Assembly: GCF_030068605.1 (NCBI RefSeq)
Contig: NZ_JASJOU010000018.1
Location: 62,001-126,000 of the forward strand
Length of the DNA stretch: 64,000 nt
Direction: 5' to 3'
From: Xanthocytophaga agilis
GTDB taxonomy: Bacteria > Bacteroidota > Bacteroidia > Cytophagales > 172606-1
How positions within the stretch are numbered: the first letter of the stretch is position 1; each line of letters opens with the position of its first letter. The position numbers and the translations under genes are program-made. Positions 34,754-43,310 of the stretch are shown here, piece after piece. The notes beneath the pieces were generated by a model. That model worked only from the letters and a program-made list of their open reading frames with translations, was not told the DNA's origin and searched no databases.

Positions 34754-36379
34754 ATGATAGAATGGATTGATTTAGTGGACAAGCGATTCATGCCACACGG
34801 ACATTGTTATTTTTGGGAACCCTTTGTTTTGTGGCCCTATGCCATCTCGGATAGTATCATTGCCATTGCCTATTTTTCGATTCCCTTAGCCTTGGGTTAT
34901 ATCTATCTGAAGAGGAAGGATTTTTCATATATCTGGATAGTTATTCTATTTGCTGTTTTTATTTGTGGATGTGGCATTACCCATATTTTTGATGTAGTCA
35001 ACATCTGGAGACCCTTGTATAAGCTGGATGTCATTGTTAGAATCATTACGGCTCTGGCCTCTCTGGGTACTGCCGTGGTGCTTATTAAAATTACTCCTAA
35101 GATTATTGACATTCCCAGCCTGGATGAATGGAAAGATCTCAACAACCAATTACAACATGCCAATGAGGAACTCTACGCAGCCAATGAGGAATTACAGGTT
35201 CAGCTTGAAGAACTCAGACGGAAGGATAAGACAATTCAGGCTTATAAAGAATTTGAGCGGCTGATCGAATCATTACCTCAACTGGTTTGGACTACTAATC
35301 CCTTTATTGGGGAGGATACTTCTATTTATATTAATCACAACTGGTATGTTTACACTGGCTTGTCCACTCATAATGACTTTGATACAATTTATTCTGTATG
35401 TGTACCCATAGAGCAGCAACAGGCAGTAAAAGAGCATTGGCAACACTGTCTGCAAACCCATGAAAGGTTTGAAAGAGAACTACTATTGAGACGGTTTGAT
35501 GGGCAATATCGTTGGCATTTGAGTACGGCAGTCTATTCGGTTGCTACCAACCACTGGGTTGGAACCTTTACCGATATTCACGAACAGAAGCTACTTTCTC
35601 AGAAAATGGAGGAAATGACTCAGCAACTGGCCCTATCAAACCAGGAACTTTTAGCAAGTAATCAAAGTCTGGAAAAAGTCAATGAGCAGCTATCGAGAAC
35701 CAATGAAGAGTTAGATCAGTATGTTTATAAAGTTTCACATGACATCCGTTCTCCTATTGCTTCGATCATGGGACTGCTTGGACTTATTAATAAGGAAATA
35801 CTTCCTGCACAGGAACTACAATACCTACATTTAATGGAGAATCGAATTAACCGGTTAGACGATTTTATCAAATCTGTACTCTCACACTCGCGTAGTTTGA
35901 ATACTGCTGTTAGTATGAGTCCGATTAACTTCGATAAAATTATTGATCAATGTCTGGAGGAGTTGCAGTATTATCCAGAGGTAGATCAACTTCATATAAA
36001 AAAGGAATTGCCCCAGACAGGTATTTTCTGGGGAGATGAATTACGATTAAGTATTATCTTCAAGAATCTGATTTCCAATGCAATCAAGTATCGTAACAAG
36101 CAAGTAAGAAGCATGCTTATTATCAGTGTTAGCGTATCAGCTCAGCAAGCATTTATTGTATTACAGGACAATGGACAAGGAATACCTGACCAGTATCAAC
36201 AACAAGTATTTACTATGTTCTTCAGAGCAACAGAGAAAGCAGATGGTTCTGGATTAGGGTTATATATTGTCAAACAAGCCGTAGAACGCATGGGAGGAAC
36301 CATTACCTTACAGAGTCAATTCGGGAAGGGAACAGCTTTTACCATACAGCTGCCGAACCAAAACTATTCGCATCTTTAA
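34754..36379 (+). CDS. Sensor histidine kinase with ethylene-receptor-like membrane domain
   Basis: 541 residues. Residues about 28-115 form three membrane helices that align without gaps to the ethylene-binding domain of plant ETR1: ISDSIIAIAYFSIPL, then AVFICGCGITHIFDVVNIW. Asp33, Tyr40, Pro44, Cys73 and His77 correspond to ETR1 Asp25, Tyr32, Pro36, Cys65 and His69, the last pair being the copper ligands. A coiled coil with ANEEL repeats follows (about 130-160), then a PAS domain (about 165-285, WTTNPFIGEDTSIYINHNW), a second coiled coil, HisKA with His329 (KVSHDIRSPIAS), and HATPase_c (KNLISNAIKY, LQDNGQGIP, GSGLGLYIVKQAVERMGG). No response regulator is adjacent. The signal could be ethylene or another small olefin, or copper; this cannot be decided from sequence. 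Confidence 0.88.
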   Translation: MIEWIDLVDKRFMPHGHCYFWEPFVLWPYAISDSIIAIAYFSIPLALGYIYLKRKDFSYIWIVILFAVFICGCGITHIFDVVNIWRPLYKLDVIVRIITALASLGTAVVLIKITPKIIDIPSLDEWKDLNNQLQHANEELYAANEELQVQLEELRRKDKTIQAYKEFERLIESLPQLVWTTNPFIGEDTSIYINHNWYVYTGLSTHNDFDTIYSVCVPIEQQQAVKEHWQHCLQTHERFERELLLRRFDGQYRWHLSTAVYSVATNHWVGTFTDIHEQKLLSQKMEEMTQQLALSNQELLASNQSLEKVNEQLSRTNEELDQYVYKVSHDIRSPIASIMGLLGLINKEILPAQELQYLHLMENRINRLDDFIKSVLSHSRSLNTAVSMSPINFDKIIDQCLEELQYYPEVDQLHIKKELPQTGIFWGDELRLSIIFKNLISNAIKYRNKQVRSMLIISVSVSAQQAFIVLQDNGQGIPDQYQQQVFTMFFRATEKADGSGLGLYIVKQAVERMGGTITLQSQFGKGTAFTIQLPNQNYSHL

Positions 36380-36921
36380 TCTGATATACTTTTGATCACT
36401 ATACTATCATAATCACTATACTATCAACGAAGAATAATTTACAAGAAGAATACATATAGTCCAAGCCAGACTGATTTCAAAAGTAAGGTAAGAAGTATGG
36501 AAGTAGATGCAAATCATTTGGAAAGCGTCAAGGCTAAAAATAGCTGCACAATTGAGTGTTTAGGGTTGATTCAGCATCCATTCCAGCTTACTTCTTCAAC
36601 TCCTCAATTACCCCTGAAATCGACGCTTACACAGCTTAAACGCATACTACCTATAAAATTTATGCCTAACAAAGGAAGTGGGTTTGTACAAAACCGGATA
36701 TTTACGAAGGGTTCTCAAAGTGGTTAGCTAGTTCCCACAATGGATGGTAAAAGATATGGCAACTAGCTGTTAAACAGGTATAACCAAAAGGTTATAACAG
36801 GTTGGTTCTTCTTTATTTCTTTTTGCTCTGAATTTCTTTTTTGCGCTGAAATAATCCTGTAAAATAGAGCAAATATCATTTGCTAGTATCAGCTTAAGCA
36901 AAGGTTGCGCCACGATACTGC
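36380..36921. other. Spacer with a 17-bp duplication
   Basis: ATCACTATACTATCATA (36395-36411) is repeated as ATCACTATACTATCAAC (36412-36428) right after the kinase stop. A 76-codon plus-strand frame at 36497-36727 has no recognisable features; I do not call it a gene. Confidence 0.45.
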
Positions 36922-37488
36922 CTATTCCAAAGGCAAGGGAGGGCCAACTACTTTCATCTCATTTTTGGCAAACTCCTTGGTGATTTCATCTGCAGAGGGT
37001 TCATGATCGAGTGATGCCACATTGACAAAAAAGTTTTCCAGTTTGCCCGCCGGTTGCAGTACAACCAACATCTTCCCTTTATCCGAGACCTGAGTCCAGG
37101 CATGAGGCACTTGCCTGGGAAGGAAAATAGAATCCCCAACGGTAAGAGTGTATTTATCTTCACCCACCTTGAACAAATACGAGCCCTCAATCACATAAAA
37201 TATCTCATCCTTTGAAGGGTGGACATGCAAAGGAGTACCTCTGCCTTTGCTAAGGGAGGTTTGTTCAAAAATGGCCAGATCGCCATTGGTGTCACTACCC
37301 GATATTTTTACATCCAGCATATTCTGGTTTACTCCCTTTAACTTTAAATGTCCGTGTTTTCTTCCTTCACCGGCTGAAACTTTAAAGCCTTTTGTCACCC
37401 GATCAACTAGGTGTCCAATCCTTGCAAAGGATAGGGAGGGTAGGGTAATCAGACCAGATAAAGCTGAGATAAATGTAGTACGTTTCAT
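36922..37488 (-). CDS. Secreted cupin-domain protein
   Basis: About 188 residues from the ATG at 37488 (MKRTTFISALSGLITLPSLS), which gives a Tat-less signal-like N terminus ending near SFA. The long upstream frame (to 37641) is Cys-rich and repeats in sequence, so I do not use it. The cupin barrel has motif 1 as TPLHVHPSKDEIFYVIEG (two His and one Glu metal ligands) and motif 2 as GDSIFLPRQVPHAW (third His). It is probably a metal-binding periplasmic enzyme or a small-molecule binder. The gene is isolated. An 18-bp duplication (GTCAAACAGGAC type) lies at about 37511-37546, just upstream of its start. Confidence 0.8.
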   Translation of the reverse strand: MKRTTFISALSGLITLPSLSFARIGHLVDRVTKGFKVSAGEGRKHGHLKLKGVNQNMLDVKISGSDTNGDLAIFEQTSLSKGRGTPLHVHPSKDEIFYVIEGSYLFKVGEDKYTLTVGDSIFLPRQVPHAWTQVSDKGKMLVVLQPAGKLENFFVNVASLDHEPSADEITKEFAKNEMKVVGPPLPLE

Positions 37489-37510
37489 AGGTATACGGAT
37501 GAAGTGGATA

Positions 37511-37546
37511 GTCAAACAGGACATGGAAGTCAAACAGGACTGTGAC
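37511..37546. repeat. 18-bp tandem duplication upstream of the cupin gene
   Basis: Two adjacent copies of a unit built on AGTCAAACAGGACATGGA / AGTCAAACAGGACTGTGA lie 20-60 bp before the cupin start. They may overlap its promoter or leader. Confidence 0.7.
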
Positions 37547-37965
37547 ATTTTTATTTTGTATAAAACTAAACAGATGATCTGGCTTATTCTATAACCCGTT
37601 TTACAACTATGTTGCTCACATACCTGGAAAAGAACAGTCACCCTACCCCAAAAGGGTCAGATGACTTTCTGAAGCGAATTATCTGTTAGGTCTTTATTCT
37701 GTGGGCAACTAGCTTAAAACTAGCTTCTAGTCAGACAGGCACTATACATCCGGCTAAATACACTACGTCTAACTAGATATACTCTGGGATACTACATCTA
37801 ACCACCTATAGACATAGCTTTGCCACCTAAACAAAGTAAAAATGAGCCCCACTAATCAGAAGCTTCCAACTCAAGTGTACTTTTATCCTAGAAATGGAAC
37901 GTGGTTTTTGCACAACTCTGGCAGTTGAATAACTTTTTGAGAGAGGAATATCGGATCAGGATAGT

Positions 37966-38045
37966 TTTGATTACAGATGATTCAATCTAAACACTAAAAT
38001 TATCTCTATAAAAATGTATAGTTTGGAAGCATAATAAAACAGACA
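37966..38045 (+). repeat. 80-bp repeat, copy 1, in order A-B
   Basis: Segment A (37966-38020, 55 bp, starting TTTGATTACAGATGATTCAA) is followed directly by segment B (38021-38045, 25 bp, GTTTGGAAGCATAATAAAAC plus AGACA). The same two segments occur at 44324-44403 in the opposite order. Segment B here overlaps the T-run side of the terminator of the downstream-reading SDR gene, so this locus is probably the original one. Confidence 0.9.
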
Positions 38046-38081
38046 ACAGCTCTCTTAGCAGATAAAAAGCTGTTGTCTGTT
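38031..38081 (-). terminator. Rho-independent terminator of the SDR gene
   Basis: Perfect 14-bp arms AACAGACAACAGCT (38038-38051) and AGCTGTTGTCTGTT (38068-38081). Read on the minus strand, the stem is followed by TTTTATTATG. It lies 30 bp past the SDR stop. A 17-bp duplication (38072-38088 and 38089-38105) copies part of the stem right next to it. Confidence 0.85.
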
Positions 38082-38105
38082 CTGTTACGTTGTCTGTTCT
38101 GTTAC
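38072..38105. repeat. 17-bp tandem duplication next to the terminator
   Basis: GTTGTCTGTTCTGTTAC occurs twice in a row (38072-38088, 38089-38105) without mismatches. The first copy contains one arm of the terminator stem. Confidence 0.9.
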
Positions 38106-38111
38106 AAAGTG

Positions 38112-38861
38112 TTACGCATTTTGTCCACCATCAACAGTTAATGTCGAACCTGTAATAAAAGAGGCCTCTGGACTTGCCAGAAAAGCGACTGCCGCTGCAA
38201 TCTCTTCCACTGTTCCATACCGACCCAATGCCAGACCGGATTTTACGCTCTGGGCGAAATCTGTATTATCCGGATTCATATCGGTTGCTGTAGGCCCTGG
38301 CTCTACGGTATTGACCGTTATTCCTTTTTTACCCAGGTCCCAGGCCCATCCCCTGGTATAAGCGGCAACAGCTGCTTTGGTGGCTGCATAGTCAGCAAAC
38401 CCTGAAAATCCTCCAAGACGGGAAGCAAAGGTAGAACCAATGGAAATAATGCGTCCGCCTTCGCCGATATATCTGGAAGCGATACGGGTAGCAGCTGCCA
38501 CACCACTCAGGTTAACTGCCAGAATTTTTTCCAGTTCAGCAGGATCTGTTTCCGTTGTATCTACAGGACTATATACGGAGATACCGGCACTGTTAACCAA
38601 AATATCCAGTTGTCCATACGCTTTTATCGTTTCTTCCACTGCCAGCTCCAGGGATTTGGGATTACCACTATCGGCTTTGATAGCGAGCGCATGCCCTCCC
38701 TTTTTTTCTATTTCCGTAACCAGAGCTACGGCCTTCTCTTCGGCATTCAAATAGGTAAAGACCACACTGGCACCATCTGCAGCCAAACGTTTTACGATTG
38801 CAGCACCAATGCCACGACTTCCTCCTGTGACCAATGCTACTTTGTTAGTTAAAGGTGACAT
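38112..38861 (-). CDS. Short-chain dehydrogenase/reductase (FabG-like)
   Basis: 249 residues, standard classical SDR size. TGGSRGIG at 12-19, NSAG at 90-93 (NNAG variant), Ser in IISIGSTFAS and catalytic Tyr158/Lys162 (YAATK). VNTVEPGPTATDMN and the final SFITGSTLTVDGGQNA are typical of 3-oxoacyl-ACP reductase-like enzymes. Adenine-ribose preference would be NADP, judging from the Arg in the loop. It follows the F420H2-reductase-like gene by 64 bp on the same strand, with a Crp-type regulator upstream. Such SDR + oxidoreductase + regulator sets are frequent, but the true substrate is unknown. Confidence 0.92.
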   Translation of the reverse strand: MSPLTNKVALVTGGSRGIGAAIVKRLAADGASVVFTYLNAEEKAVALVTEIEKKGGHALAIKADSGNPKSLELAVEETIKAYGQLDILVNSAGISVYSPVDTTETDPAELEKILAVNLSGVAAATRIASRYIGEGGRIISIGSTFASRLGGFSGFADYAATKAAVAAYTRGWAWDLGKKGITVNTVEPGPTATDMNPDNTDFAQSVKSGLALGRYGTVEEIAAAVAFLASPEASFITGSTLTVDGGQNA

Positions 38862-38925
38862 ATATATTGATTAATTTGTTTTATAAGCTGATTTATAAAT
38901 TGAGAAAATGAAAAACTGTCTTCGA

Positions 38926-39522
38926 TTAGCTTAACTTGATTAAATTATGGACAGCTAATACTCCATTGGGAAACTGTTGTAGTTTACCTCCTTCATCCAG
39001 CCGCCCCAGATCAATACCTGCAAACCCCAACCGGTTTACTATTCCTGCAACAATGTCTTTGGCAGTCTGATCATTCCCTGAATAAAACAGCACTCTATGT
39101 CCTGCTGCCTGATTCGGATCTGCGGCTACCAGGTGAGGAGGTAAAGTATTAAAGGCCTTTACGACCCTTGCTCCGGGAAATAATTCGGCAACCACTTCAC
39201 TGGACGTTTTAACACCCAAATTAGCCAATTTAAATCCAGGTAAGATGGGATTGGTAGGATCTATGACAATACGACCCTGTAGACTGGGTATACTCAAGGC
39301 AACATCTCTGAGTTTCTGCCAGGGTACAGCCAGAAATACTACCTCTGCTGTAGCTGCCTGCTCTACACTGGTGCTACTGACATTGTCTCCTAACTGATGT
39401 GCCAATTCAGCAAGTGTTTCAGGACCGCGGCTATTGCTGATCATTACCTGATATCCGGCCTGTGCAACCTGTTGAGCGAACGCTTTTCCGATAGCTCCAG
39501 CTCCTATAATTCCTATTTTCAT
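38926..39522 (-). CDS. NADPH-dependent F420 reductase-like / NAD(P)-binding oxidoreductase
   Basis: About 198 residues from the ATG at 39522 (MKIGIIGAGAIGKAFAQQVA). The upstream extension of the frame to 39654 crosses the regulator's terminator hairpin and is rejected. The Rossmann motif GAGAIG is at 7-12, followed by ISNSRGPETL, the NADP 2'-phosphate-binding NSRGP loop. The rest matches the F420_oxidored fold: VVFLAVPWQKLRDV, VIDPTNP, GARVVKAFNTLPPH, VLFYSGND. Cytophagales do not make F420, so the family name should not be taken as the reaction; it is likely an NADPH-dependent reductase of another substrate. First gene of the pair with the SDR. Confidence 0.85.
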   Translation of the reverse strand: MKIGIIGAGAIGKAFAQQVAQAGYQVMISNSRGPETLAELAHQLGDNVSSTSVEQAATAEVVFLAVPWQKLRDVALSIPSLQGRIVIDPTNPILPGFKLANLGVKTSSEVVAELFPGARVVKAFNTLPPHLVAADPNQAAGHRVLFYSGNDQTAKDIVAGIVNRLGFAGIDLGRLDEGGKLQQFPNGVLAVHNLIKLS

Positions 39523-39642
39523 ATCTGTTGGGTTTAAAATCTCTGATTGATTAACAATCTGATTAACAATACAAAGTTGCACCCGATCAGGGTCTTCTCC
39601 ATTGACATTTACAGGAAAAATACCTTTAGCTATGCAAAGAAA

Positions 39643-39666
39643 AAGTCTTGACAAATGTCAAGACTT
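39643..39666 (-). terminator. Terminator of the Crp-type regulator
   Basis: Perfect arms AAGTCTTGACA (39643-39653) and TGTCAAGACTT (39656-39666) around a 2-base centre. On the minus strand a TTTTTC run follows. It lies 25 bp after the regulator stop and in front of the F420-reductase-like gene. Its symmetry would also suit a protein-binding site for that gene's promoter. Confidence 0.7.
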
Positions 39667-39690
39667 CAGAATCCAGAGTGGAAAAACGGG

Positions 39691-40269
39691 CTATTTTTTA
39701 ACGGCCAGATGTCTGATCCGGCTTAGTGTTTCCGGAGAAACTCCCAGGTAGGAGGCGATCATATGCAGTGGAACCCGATTGAAGATATCAGGATACTTTT
39801 CGATAAAGTTGAGATATTTCTCTTCAGAGGTATAACTAATCGCGGCGTGGATTCTCTCCTGAGAGGCAATATAGCTGCGATGAATAAGATTGGTTATCAG
39901 CTGATCAAAAGCAGGAATCTGATCGCGTAAGGCTTCAAAGTCTTGCCTGGGAAACAAAAGTAATACTGAATCTTCGAGTGCATCAATATTGTATCGGGAA
40001 GGGGTACCATTCAGTAAGCTTTCTCTGTCTCCCGCCCACCAGTTTTCTATTAAAAATTTCAGAATATGTTCGTTGTCATGTGCATCGACACGGTAAGTTC
40101 GCAGACATCCTTTGCATATAAAGGCATAGTATCTCCATACATCACCTTCCTGCAACAAATATTGTCGCTTTCTGAGCTTTTTAATAATCCCTTTTGAACG
40201 TATCAGTTCAAACTCTTCCTCGGTTATCCGAATTTTATCAGTCAGATAAGTATAAAAGATTTCAAACAT
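39691..40269 (-). CDS. Crp/Fnr-family transcriptional regulator
   Basis: 192 residues. The cyclic-nucleotide-like beta-roll spans about 25-120 (YLLQEGDVWRYYAFICKGCL, then ILKFLIENWWAGDRESLLNG). The short C-terminal helix-turn-helix is VPLHMIASYLGVSPETLSRIR at about 165-185. No cysteine cluster as in Fnr and no strict cAMP-binding Arg-Ser pair are seen, as is usual in this Bacteroidota subgroup. Reading on the minus strand, it precedes the two oxidoreductase genes with a terminator between, so it probably controls them from a separate transcript. Paralogue of the regulator at 47780-48343. Confidence 0.9.
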   Translation of the reverse strand: MFEIFYTYLTDKIRITEEEFELIRSKGIIKKLRKRQYLLQEGDVWRYYAFICKGCLRTYRVDAHDNEHILKFLIENWWAGDRESLLNGTPSRYNIDALEDSVLLLFPRQDFEALRDQIPAFDQLITNLIHRSYIASQERIHAAISYTSEEKYLNFIEKYPDIFNRVPLHMIASYLGVSPETLSRIRHLAVKK

Positions 40270-41041
40270 GAGGGCTTGTTTTAGAATAAAAGAAAATAGA
40301 CTTCAAGATAGTGATTTTTCCCATTTGAAGCGTATTTCACTTATCTATCCTGAATCATAAGCCTATACCATAAACATATACCATAAGCCTATAGCTCAAC
40401 CAGACAGAACAAAGCTTTTTATATTGACAAAACAGCTAATTTGTGGAGTAAGGGTAGTACTTTTAAACAATTTAATTTATTTATCCTTTGTTGTAGCTAC
40501 AGCCAACAGTTATTCTGGGAATGATGGTTTTTCAGATCAAATCAGACTATAAGCAATGGCACTATTGTTTTTAAATGCAGTAAGACCATCTGCAGCGCTT
40601 GGACTATCTCCAATCCAAAAACAACAGGTTGCTTCTTTCCGGAAAGAAGTAATTCCATTACTTTCCGTTTTTCAGTTTTCCGGACTGACATAGAAGCTGT
40701 TTGGTTATTTAGTAAGAGGTAGAATTTTACGTAAAAAACGAATATAAAAGGGTATTATCTGAGTTACTAACTCTATACTAGATTCTCTGCCTCTACTATC
40801 TATGCTTAACATTGCAACTATACAGTCACTATTTTTCGAAGAGATTTTAATTGGGGATGGTATTTTTTGGTTCTCATTTCAAAAATTACTCTTTTTTGGA
40901 AATCCTTTCCTTGTAGTAAACAACTTACTATGCAATCAAAGCTTTACTAGAAATACATCAAAGGTATTTTAATTCCAAAAATTGATTTATATCATTACTA
41001 TTAAATTCGATCTATCAACTGCAACAGATAATTCGCGCAAC
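40270..41041. other. Spacer with a 13-bp duplication and a weak coding trace
   Basis: CCTATACCATAAA and CATATACCATAAG (40362-40387) form an imperfect tandem repeat. Between 40540 and 40690 frames are open on both strands; the minus-strand translation CCFWIGDSPSAADGLTAFKN NSAIAYSLI looks like a gene end, but no family can be named. No other structure is seen. Confidence 0.4.
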
Positions 41042-42178
41042 ATGGTCAAGCACAGTTTCAGCAAAATCCTTTGGGCAGTAGGCTGGGGAGTGATAAGCAT
41101 ACTTACACTTGCCCAGACAGGATGTGAAAAGAAAGAAAACCTCAATCCTCAGGACCGTACTTACTATATGGGTTTTACCCCTCTTCCGTACGCTTTAACG
41201 CCAGCTGCCATAGATTACACTTATACCCAACTCGAACAAAGTGCCGATATAGTCTGTCATCACTTCGACGATGGTGTACCGTGGGTGGAGGCACTGAAAG
41301 ACACAGCTTTTCATCCAGGCTTACAACAAGATTGGGCTTATCGTAAATCCCGGACATTACCTTCCCAAAAGGTATTTCTGGCATTTACCCCCATCCGTTT
41401 TGACCGGGTTGCCCTGGCTTCTTACCGGGCCGCTACACCCAATATGGATATGCCCTCCCCCTGGAATACCTATTCTTTCAATCATCCGGATGTAAAGAAA
41501 GCGTACCTAACCTATTGCAAACGAGGTATCGATTTTTTCAATCCTCATTATTTTCTGATGGGCATTGAGGTGAACCTGCTTTTGAAGCTCAATCCTTCCC
41601 TTTGGCAGGATTACCTGGAGCTGCATACTTATGTTTATCAGCAACTAAAGAAAGCCTATCCAGATTTGCCTGTTGCTGTATCAGTTAGTGGCATTGATTT
41701 ACTGGAAGGCTATACTGATGCAGACCACGCTCAACAAACGGAAGGTTTGACGCAAATTCTGCAACAGACCGATTTTCTGGGATTTTCACTTTACTCCTAC
41801 CAGACCCGCTATCTAACAGGCGATTTGCCTACAGATATGTTTAGCCAGTTATTTTCGCTTACCAGTAAACCCATTGCCATTACAGAAACGGGATATCCGG
41901 CTCAGAGATTCTCGGTATTTACTAATTCAATTACATTTGAAGGCACAGAGGACAAACAGGATCGTTATATCAGTCAATTGCTTACAGCATCAAATCATGA
42001 AAATATGTTGTTTGTGATCAACTTTGTGCTGCGTGACTATGACCAACTCTGGCAGGCCTGGGGCAGCAAAGACGATATTACAATTCTATGGCGTGATACT
42101 GGCTTAATCGATGAGAATGCCAGTCCACGAAAGGGATTCCAAACCTGGAAATCCTACCTGAAAATACCAAAAAAATAA
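41042..42178 (+). CDS. Glycosidase-like (TIM-barrel) lipoprotein
   Basis: About 378 residues from the ATG at 41042 (MVKHSFSKILWAVGWGVISI), with a lipobox ending AQTGC and a mature part starting EKKENLNP. The upstream start at 40982 adds 20 residues in front of the signal and is less likely. The body looks like a clan GH-A TIM barrel of the GH53/arabinogalactanase kind: YMGFTPLPYALTPAAID at the start, FFNPHYFLMGIEVNLLLKLN carrying the likely acid/base Glu, and SKPIAITETGYPAQRF carrying the likely nucleophile Glu. It is probably exported to the outer membrane and acts on plant or microbial glycans. The assignment is by motif only. Confidence 0.6.
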   Translation: MVKHSFSKILWAVGWGVISILTLAQTGCEKKENLNPQDRTYYMGFTPLPYALTPAAIDYTYTQLEQSADIVCHHFDDGVPWVEALKDTAFHPGLQQDWAYRKSRTLPSQKVFLAFTPIRFDRVALASYRAATPNMDMPSPWNTYSFNHPDVKKAYLTYCKRGIDFFNPHYFLMGIEVNLLLKLNPSLWQDYLELHTYVYQQLKKAYPDLPVAVSVSGIDLLEGYTDADHAQQTEGLTQILQQTDFLGFSLYSYQTRYLTGDLPTDMFSQLFSLTSKPIAITETGYPAQRFSVFTNSITFEGTEDKQDRYISQLLTASNHENMLFVINFVLRDYDQLWQAWGSKDDITILWRDTGLIDENASPRKGFQTWKSYLKIPKK

Positions 42179-43310
42179 GCAGGTTTTAAAGTCTGCATAG
42201 TAGAATTTACCAATAAAAAATTTTAATCCATTTTTTACAGAACCGGTTTACGTATAGATAGCCTACAAATATAATCGGCAGGCTTACCAATGAATAATAA
42301 TACACCGCTTCCTTGAGCCTGATGTTACTGATTAAAACTGGCAAAGCTTTAGTTGTGAAGGTTTCACAAAAGTCTTTATTTGCATTCAACGTAATGTATA
42401 CAGAAGAATAGATTCAGCAAGTCCAATAGTTGCAGCACTTATTTCTCACAGGCTTGAAATCCTTAGTTATGACTGTACGTCTTATACGAATTAACGAAGA
42501 GATTAAACAAGTTATGCAATTGTTGCAGGAACTGGATGCAGTTATAGAAAGCCATGTGAGGTAGTATGTCTCAAAAAAATAAATTGATCCTTGTTGTAAA
42601 TTTCCCACAGGTGCCACTACTCCTGGTATAGCGCAATTCCTTGATAATAGATTCGAAACTAAAGTCTATCAGTCCGCTTTAGATTCTGGGACCTACTAAA
42701 AGAGCTAAATAAAAGGATCAAAAATTGATCAAGAATGATAACAATTAAATACTGGATGAAGAATGCATGGGAACTACTCACTATTGCCTTACAAAATTGT
42801 GCAGTAACAGATAGACCTTTTTCTAACGAACTTCCCTGATTTTCTGGCTGGCTATGTTTTCAGCTTGTTTATTCACGGAGTAGTTTTCCGATTAATTATC
42901 CGGATTAATTATCCGGATCAGGTTTTACCAGCATTGCTCCAATCAATTGAAGTGTCCAGCGCCTACATCGCTGAAACGAAGATCAGTCCTATTCTAACCT
43001 TTGTATTTCAATGCCGGAAAGTAGATATATCCAAGGGCTTGGCGCATCAGAAAGAACAGTGTTAAAGGCCATCTTACCAATTCTGCCATCTTAGGCAGCA
43101 CCACTATCGGCAATGTTGACGTGATTTTGCAAAACCGCATTGGCCTGGAAGCTAAGAAAGACGTATGAAAAAAATGCTTGAGATATACGATTTGGTTGGG
43201 AAAGATACAAAACAACATACTATCACAAACGCACTATCACAATGGGCTCCATTAATAGTTTGGTATAAACCTTAATTTGGGCTTTGTTTAAAATTGTAAG
43301 AAAATGAGTA
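42179..43310. other. 1.1-kb spacer with scattered coding remnants and a 13-bp duplication
   Basis: A short plus-strand frame at 42469-42564 reads MTVRLIRINEEIKQVMQLLQ ELDAVIESHVR and looks helical and real, but is only 31 codons. Between 42930 and 43230 pieces of protein-like sequence appear in shifting frames (SAYIAETKISPIL, GHLTNSAILGSTTIGNVDV). I take these as remains of a lost gene. CCGATTAATTAT / CCGGATTAATTAT is repeated at about 42888-42916. Confidence 0.4.

Noticed and set aside
36497-36727. 76-codon plus-strand frame after the ethylene-receptor-like kinase
   Set aside because: No recognisable motif, no operon context, composition like spacer DNA.
37489-37641. N-terminal extension of the cupin protein
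   Set aside because: Cys-rich and encoded partly by an 18-bp duplication; the internal ATG at 37488 gives a good signal peptide.
38926-39522. Cofactor F420 metabolism
   Set aside because: The protein has the F420-reductase fold, but no F420 genes are seen and this phylum does not normally make F420; the NADPH-binding part alone is supported.
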